This document shows positions 60,262 through 64,000 of a stretch of DNA of 64,000 nucleotides, in pieces (the stretch's first letter is position 1; each line of letters starts with the position of its first letter). This DNA is from an uncultured Oribacterium sp. (lineage in GTDB: Bacteria; Bacillota; Clostridia; Lachnospirales; Lachnospiraceae): NCBI GenBank assembly GCA_934270345.1, contig CAKQPT010000001.1:123177-187176 (forward strand), written 5' to 3'. Made by a program: the position numbers and the translations under genes. The notes under the pieces were generated by a model. It had not been told where the DNA came from. It saw nothing but the letters and a program-made list of their open reading frames with translations, and ran no database searches.

Positions 60262-62010
60262 ATGAACACACTTGTTATCGTATTGATCGCAGCCGTATGT
60301 CTCATCGCGGCCTATACGCTTTACGGACGCTGGCTCGCCAATAAGTGGGGCATTGATCCACAGGCGAAGACACCGGCTGTCAAGTATGAGGATGGCGAGG
60401 ATTTCGTTCCGACCGACGGCTGGACTGTATTCAGCCATCAGTTTTCATCCATCGCAGGTGCGGGTCCTGTCACCGGTGCGATTCAGGCTGCTGCGTTCGG
60501 CTGGCTTCCGGTTCTGCTCTGGATCCTGCTCGGCGGCATCTTCTTCGGTGCGGTCACCGATTTCGGTGCGCTCTATGCAAGCGTTAAGAACGAGGGCCGT
60601 TCCATGGGTCTTCTCATCGAGAAGTACATCGGTAAGACCGGTCGTCGTCTCTTCCTTCTTTTCTGCTGGCTGTTCTGCTGCATCGTCATCGCAGCCTTCG
60701 CCGACATGGTCGCTGGTACGTTCAATGCCTACACTGTGACCGATGGCGTGACCTCACTGGCAGCCGCTGCAGATTCAAACTCCGCCGCCGGCATGGTTTC
60801 CATCATGTTCATGGTATTCGCTGTCGTATACGGTCTGATCCAGCGGAAGTGCAAGCTCACCGGCTGGAAGGAGACCGTGATGGCCATCGTCTTCATCGTC
60901 CTCTGCTTCGCACTCGGCATGCAGTTCCCGCTCGTTACCGGCAAGCAGACCTGGAGCTACATCACCTTCATCTACATCTTCTTCGCTGCCGTCGCACCGA
61001 TCTGGATTCTGAAGCAGCCGAGAGATTATATGACTACCTTCATGTTCATCGCGATGATCGCCTGTGCCGCCATCGGCCTCCTCGTCGCTCACCCGACCAT
61101 GAACCTTCCGGTCTTCACCGGCTTCAATAATGCGAAGTTAGGTACCATGTTCCCGATCCTTTTCGTAACCGTTGCCTGCGGTGCGGTTTCCGGTTTCCAC
61201 AGCCTGGTATCCTCCGGAACCTCTTCGAAGACCGTTTCCAACGAGAAGGATATGCTGAAGGTTGGTTATGGCGCCATGATTCTCGAGTCCCTGCTCGCTG
61301 TTCTCGCACTCTGTGTCGCAGGTGCAGCGGCTGCAGCCGATGGTACACCAGCGGAGGGTACACCGTTCCAGATCTTCAGCCGTGGTGTCGCCGGCTTCAT
61401 CTCGATGTTCGGTATTTCCTCACATGTCGCAACCGTATTTATGACCATGTGCGTATCTGCACTTGCACTGACGAGCCTTGATGCCGTCGCACGTATCGCA
61501 CGTATGAGCTTCCAGGAGCTCTTCAGCGTCGATGATATGGAGCACGCCGAGGGCTGGAGAAAGCTCTTCTGCAACATCTACTTCTCCACGATCCTCACCC
61601 TCGTATGTGGTTACATCCTTACGAAGGTCGGCTATGCAAACATCTGGCCGCTGTTCGGTTCCGCAAACCAGCTGCTGTCCGCACTCGTACTGATCACGCT
61701 CTGCGTCTTCCTGAAGGTGACCGGCCGCAGCAATAAGATGCTCTTCCCGCCACTTATCATCATGCTCTGCGTAACCTTCACTGCACTCGTTCAGCGTCTG
61801 ATCGCGATGGTCAAGGCCATCCAGACCGCCGCTGCGGTCGCAATCCCGGCAGGGGAGACCACCTGGGGTGCCGTCTTCATCGCGAATGGACTTCAGCTGA
61901 TCATCGCTGTTCTCCTCATCATCCTCGGCCTCACCATCGTTGTGAACTCCGCAAAGAGCTACATCAACTGTACGACGGAAGAGAAGAGTGCGGCTGCACA
62001 GGCAAACTAA
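60262..62010 (+). CDS. cstA: Carbon starvation protein A (CstA family transporter)
   Basis: A membrane transporter of the CstA family, which imports peptides or pyruvate. The ATG at 60262 follows TGGGGGTTAC; a GTG/ATG upstream extension of five codons is possible. The 582 residues carry about 15 helices. Family text: FSHQFSSIAGAGPVTGAIQA, GAVTDFGALYASVKNEGRSM, GFHSLVSSGTSSKTVSNEKD, TSLDAVARIARMSFQEL and WPLFGSANQLLSALVL. It is shorter than E. coli CstA (701), as is normal for Gram-positive forms. Monocistronic. The substrate is not determined. Confidence 0.93.
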   Translation: MNTLVIVLIAAVCLIAAYTLYGRWLANKWGIDPQAKTPAVKYEDGEDFVPTDGWTVFSHQFSSIAGAGPVTGAIQAAAFGWLPVLLWILLGGIFFGAVTDFGALYASVKNEGRSMGLLIEKYIGKTGRRLFLLFCWLFCCIVIAAFADMVAGTFNAYTVTDGVTSLAAAADSNSAAGMVSIMFMVFAVVYGLIQRKCKLTGWKETVMAIVFIVLCFALGMQFPLVTGKQTWSYITFIYIFFAAVAPIWILKQPRDYMTTFMFIAMIACAAIGLLVAHPTMNLPVFTGFNNAKLGTMFPILFVTVACGAVSGFHSLVSSGTSSKTVSNEKDMLKVGYGAMILESLLAVLALCVAGAAAAADGTPAEGTPFQIFSRGVAGFISMFGISSHVATVFMTMCVSALALTSLDAVARIARMSFQELFSVDDMEHAEGWRKLFCNIYFSTILTLVCGYILTKVGYANIWPLFGSANQLLSALVLITLCVFLKVTGRSNKMLFPPLIIMLCVTFTALVQRLIAMVKAIQTAAAVAIPAGETTWGAVFIANGLQLIIAVLLIILGLTIVVNSAKSYINCTTEEKSAAAQAN

Positions 62011-62051
62011 ACGATATATATAGTTGAAGTAATTCATAATACATGACAGAA

Positions 62052-62100
62052 AGGCCACCACATGGCTGGAATCGTATCCAGTGATGTGGTGGCCTCTTGT
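62052..62100 (+). terminator. Terminator after cstA
   Basis: AGGCCACCACAT (62052-62063) pairs with ATGTGGTGGCCT (62084-62095), extended by an inner stem, followed by CTTGT. The T run is modest. Confidence 0.75.
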
Positions 62101-62267
62101 ATTTCTGCTGCCGTTCGGGTAGAATCAGTGTATCTGACAAATAGGTGTCGATCACGGGCAGAATTCTTCTGTCCGGTTCTCAAAAATTAAAAACAGAAAA
62201 GAATATTTAGCGCACAGGATGACCATGCGTTCAGACGTTGCGCCTTCATTTCGTATGAAACTGTGCA

Positions 62268-62300
62268 GAAAAAAAGAGCGCCGCGGTATGCGACACTCTT
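62268..62300 (-). terminator. Terminator of thiT
   Basis: Minus strand AAGAGTGTCGC pairs with GCGGCGCTCTT (two G-U pairs) over a 5-base loop and is followed by TTTTTTT. The stretch 62101-62267 holds no gene I can support. Confidence 0.85.
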
Positions 62301-62323
62301 TATCACGCTGAATATTACGCGAA

Positions 62324-62857
62324 TTACTGCAGTGCATTGCGCTTCGTGCGCTGGATGGCAGCGGACATCGCCGGGATCGAAAGGATGATCAGGGTGATCA
62401 CGGCCTCTGCGCCGATGTAGATCAGGTTGTAAACAGCGGAGTAGGCTGCCGGATTCCAGCCCTCCCAGGCATACTCACCGAAGAAAACCCAGCCGCTCAA
62501 AAAGGCGAAGACGTATCTTCCGACGCAGGCCGCGATATAGCCGAGGCGAAGACCGTTCTTATGGCTTGCGAAGAAGCCGGAAATACCGAATGCACCGAAG
62601 GCGAACACATAATCGAGAATCGCCTGTACCGGTGTCAGTACGTATGGGTCAATGATGAACTGCAGGATACCATAGGCTACGCCCGCCGCGATACCGACCG
62701 CCGGACCGAAAAAGAAACCCGGAAGCATCGCGAAGAGCATTGAGCACAGGGTGATGGAGCCGCCGGTCGGGAACTCAAACACCTTGATCATCGAGGTAAC
62801 CGTCGCAAGTGCGATGCATACCGCACAGTAAACCAGAACCTTAACATTTTTAGACAT
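62324..62857 (-). CDS. thiT: Energy-coupled thiamin transporter ThiT
   Basis: The thiamin-binding S component of an ECF transporter. The start at 62857 (MSKNVKVLVYCAVCI) has a strong AAAGGAGG 7-8 bases upstream; the open frame extends 8 codons into the leader. The 177 residues hold six helices. Family text: FPTGGSITLCSMLFAMLPGF, GIAAGVAYGILQFIIDPYVL and PVQAILDYVFAFGAFGISGF, the thiamin-contact loops, and WVFFGEYAWEGWNPAAYSAV. The upstream TPP riboswitch confirms the substrate class. The EcfA/EcfT module is not in the window. Confidence 0.95.
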   Translation of the reverse strand: MSKNVKVLVYCAVCIALATVTSMIKVFEFPTGGSITLCSMLFAMLPGFFFGPAVGIAAGVAYGILQFIIDPYVLTPVQAILDYVFAFGAFGISGFFASHKNGLRLGYIAACVGRYVFAFLSGWVFFGEYAWEGWNPAAYSAVYNLIYIGAEAVITLIILSIPAMSAAIQRTKRNALQ

Positions 62858-62900
62858 AAAAAAACCTCCTTTGAATCGCACGGATTTTCCGTGACTTGGT

Positions 62901-62938
62901 CAGGAGGGGCAGAATATAGACAGCAGAAAAATGCTGTC
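62901..62938 (-). promoter_or_regulatory. Probable expression platform of the thiT riboswitch
   Basis: On the minus strand a hairpin GACAGCA / TGCTGTC (62918-62938) follows the aptamer without a real T run. Then comes CTGCCCCTCCTGA, whose CCTCCT can pair with the thiT AGGAGG. Control by ribosome-site masking is therefore more likely than by termination. This is inference. Confidence 0.5.
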
Positions 62939-62940
62939 AT

Positions 62941-63021
62941 GCTTCCCTACGCAGGTATTGACCTGATCAGGTGAGAAGGGTTGGTTCTATGAAGAATCCT
63001 CTCAGCATAAGCGCCCCTAGC
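62941..63021 (-). promoter_or_regulatory. TPP riboswitch of thiT
   Basis: Read on the minus strand: TAGGGGCGCTTATGCTGAGA (CTGAGA at 63005-63000), then CTTCTCACCTGATCAGGTCA and ATACCTGCGTAGGGA. These are the conserved parts of the THI element. It begins about 12 bases after the -10 box. Confidence 0.95.
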
Positions 63022-63032
63022 AATCAAACATC

Positions 63033-63060
63033 ATTATAAAACAGTGGGAAATCATGTCAA
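63033..63060 (-). promoter_or_regulatory. Promoter of thiT
   Basis: Minus strand TTGACA (63055-63060), 16-base spacer, TATAAT (63033-63038). A strong consensus promoter. Confidence 0.88.
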
Positions 63061-63196
63061 TAGCGGGTATGCACGATAAAACGGTGGATGAGGATGAAGA
63101 TTTCGACAGCATTGCCCCAGACAGGGGCTGGATGAAAGGACGCTGCGAGAGGGGGATAGTGTGCCTGGAAAATGTGGAAAAGAGGAAGGAACAGAG

Positions 63197-63820
63197 ATGA
63201 GAAACTATCCGCTGACTGCAAAAGAGCAGCATAAACGAAAAGAAAAACTGGCGAAAATCCGCCAGACCGTGATGATCATCCTCATGGTGATCGCCGGCCT
63301 CTATTACCTGACCGTCGAGCGCAGCCAGGTGACGAACGCCGCCGTTGTGATGAACGTGAAGGATGCGCCAGAAACAGCTGAAGAAGCGAAGGAACCGAAG
63401 TTCGAAATCGAGAGCTATATACTGCCGGAAACGATAAGTGACGAAACAAGTCATGTTAACTTGCCGAAAATTGAAGCTCCCCAGGAAAACTACTCAGAAT
63501 CGATAAGCGAGGAAACGGCTGCTGTCTCACAGACGGCACCGAACGTCTCTACGAACATACCAGATACTTCGGCGATTCCGACGCAGGCTACACCTGCTGA
63601 GGAGGCCACTGCGGTCCAGGTAGAAGATAAACGCGTGAACCTGAATATCGCTACCCTGGAAGAACTCGACGCACTCCCGGGTGTCGGCCCTTCCACCGCA
63701 AAAAACATCATCGCCTACCGCGAAGCCCACGGCGGATTCGCCGCCCCGGAAGAAATCATGAACGTGAAACGGATCGGCGAGAAAACCTTCGATAAGCTGA
63801 AGGCACATATTACTGTTTAA
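63197..63820 (+). CDS. ComEA-like helix-hairpin-helix protein
   Basis: A 207-residue membrane-anchored protein. The ATG at 63197 has AAGGAACAG upstream; a GTG at 63161 has none. A basic N-tail is followed by one transmembrane helix (about 25-41), a Glu/Thr/Pro-rich flexible region (about 50-145) and the C-terminal helix-hairpin-helix domain (VNLNIATLEELDALPGVGPS, TAKNIIAYREAHGGF) that binds DNA without sequence preference. This is the layout of ComEA, the DNA receptor for natural transformation. comEB and comEC do not follow within the window, so the role is not certain. Confidence 0.88.
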   Translation: MRNYPLTAKEQHKRKEKLAKIRQTVMIILMVIAGLYYLTVERSQVTNAAVVMNVKDAPETAEEAKEPKFEIESYILPETISDETSHVNLPKIEAPQENYSESISEETAAVSQTAPNVSTNIPDTSAIPTQATPAEEATAVQVEDKRVNLNIATLEELDALPGVGPSTAKNIIAYREAHGGFAAPEEIMNVKRIGEKTFDKLKAHITV

Positions 63821-63954
63821 AATCATATAAAACTGCTACAATCGAGATAAGTTGACAGACCCGAAATGCGTCATCGGCCCCGGTTCCATCGCTTTCCGCT
63901 GCACGCAGGGTGTCGTCAGGCTTCGTTACTGTTCACTCGTAACCTTGCATAGTT

Positions 63955-64000
63955 AAGGCCGGACCGCTAAACTGATCTCAGTTGATGCGGACCGGCCTTT
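63955..64000 (+). terminator. Terminator near the window end
   Basis: AAGGCCGGACCGC pairs with GCGGACCGGCCTT (one mismatch), enclosing an AACTGA / TCAGTT hairpin, then a T run at the edge. It is 135 bases after the ComEA-like gene; the stretch between holds nothing I can name. Confidence 0.7.

Overview
The window is a gene-dense, roughly 55-57% G+C stretch of a Gram-positive, anaerobic Clostridia-type chromosome, most likely a Lachnospiraceae member. That placement is an inference. It rests on the family content (the DUF5717/DUF5716 pair, DUF4364, DUF1015 beside serCA, a membrane pyrophosphatase, ThiW/ThiT ECF S-components, a cyclodeaminase next to folD), on AGGAGG-type ribosome binding sites, and on intrinsic terminators at most operon ends. 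I see no phage, plasmid, CRISPR or insertion sequence; this is core chromosome.

Layout. 1-4771: phosphate regulon (3' part of pstA, pstB, a small unknown gene, phoU, response regulator, sensor kinase). 5000-7356: DAHP synthase and tyrosyl-tRNA synthetase. 7540-11427: two exported proteins (an orphan and a DUF5722 putative glycosidase) and a BrnQ carrier. 11716-15095: luxS on the minus strand, then a YdjI/YdjG-like SPFH and zinc-ribbon pair. 15161-19566: leuB, uvrB and an RpiR-type regulator. 19751-22350: tRNA-Arg(CCG), serC and serA. 22535-28199: hppA, a DUF1015 gene and ftsH. 28304-34631: small HTH protein, phosphoesterase, scpA, scpB, dut-like gene, TPR lipoprotein, aminotransferase and DUF4364. 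34757-39484: a three-gene operon of unknown function (DUF5717, DUF5716, TPR protein). 39582-43982: valS, a mini cell-wall-binding protein, rlmH and a CarD-like regulator. 44236-47463: GtrA and YfhO membrane proteins. 47493-54269: argH, argG, argJ, argB, argD. 54318-56003: folD and a cyclodeaminase family gene on the minus strand. 56129-59702: TPP riboswitch, thiE, thiD, thiW, thiM. 60262-63820: cstA, thiT with its own TPP riboswitch, and a ComEA-like protein.

How genes work together. The pst/phoU/phoBR block imports and senses phosphate. argJ-B-D with argG and argH form an arginine pathway with acetyl recycling (argC is not in the window). thiE/D/W/M plus thiT is a salvage-only thiamin set under two riboswitches with apparently different outputs. 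serC/serA make phosphoserine. scpA/scpB act in chromosome condensation.

The two most interesting items are (1) the DUF5717-DUF5716-TPR operon, in which DUF5716 shows an actin/Hsp70-like layout with an Hsp70-like beta tail, and (2) a family of three long, covarying, hairpin-forming intergenic elements at about 11493-11705, 18480-18700 and 48849-49217.
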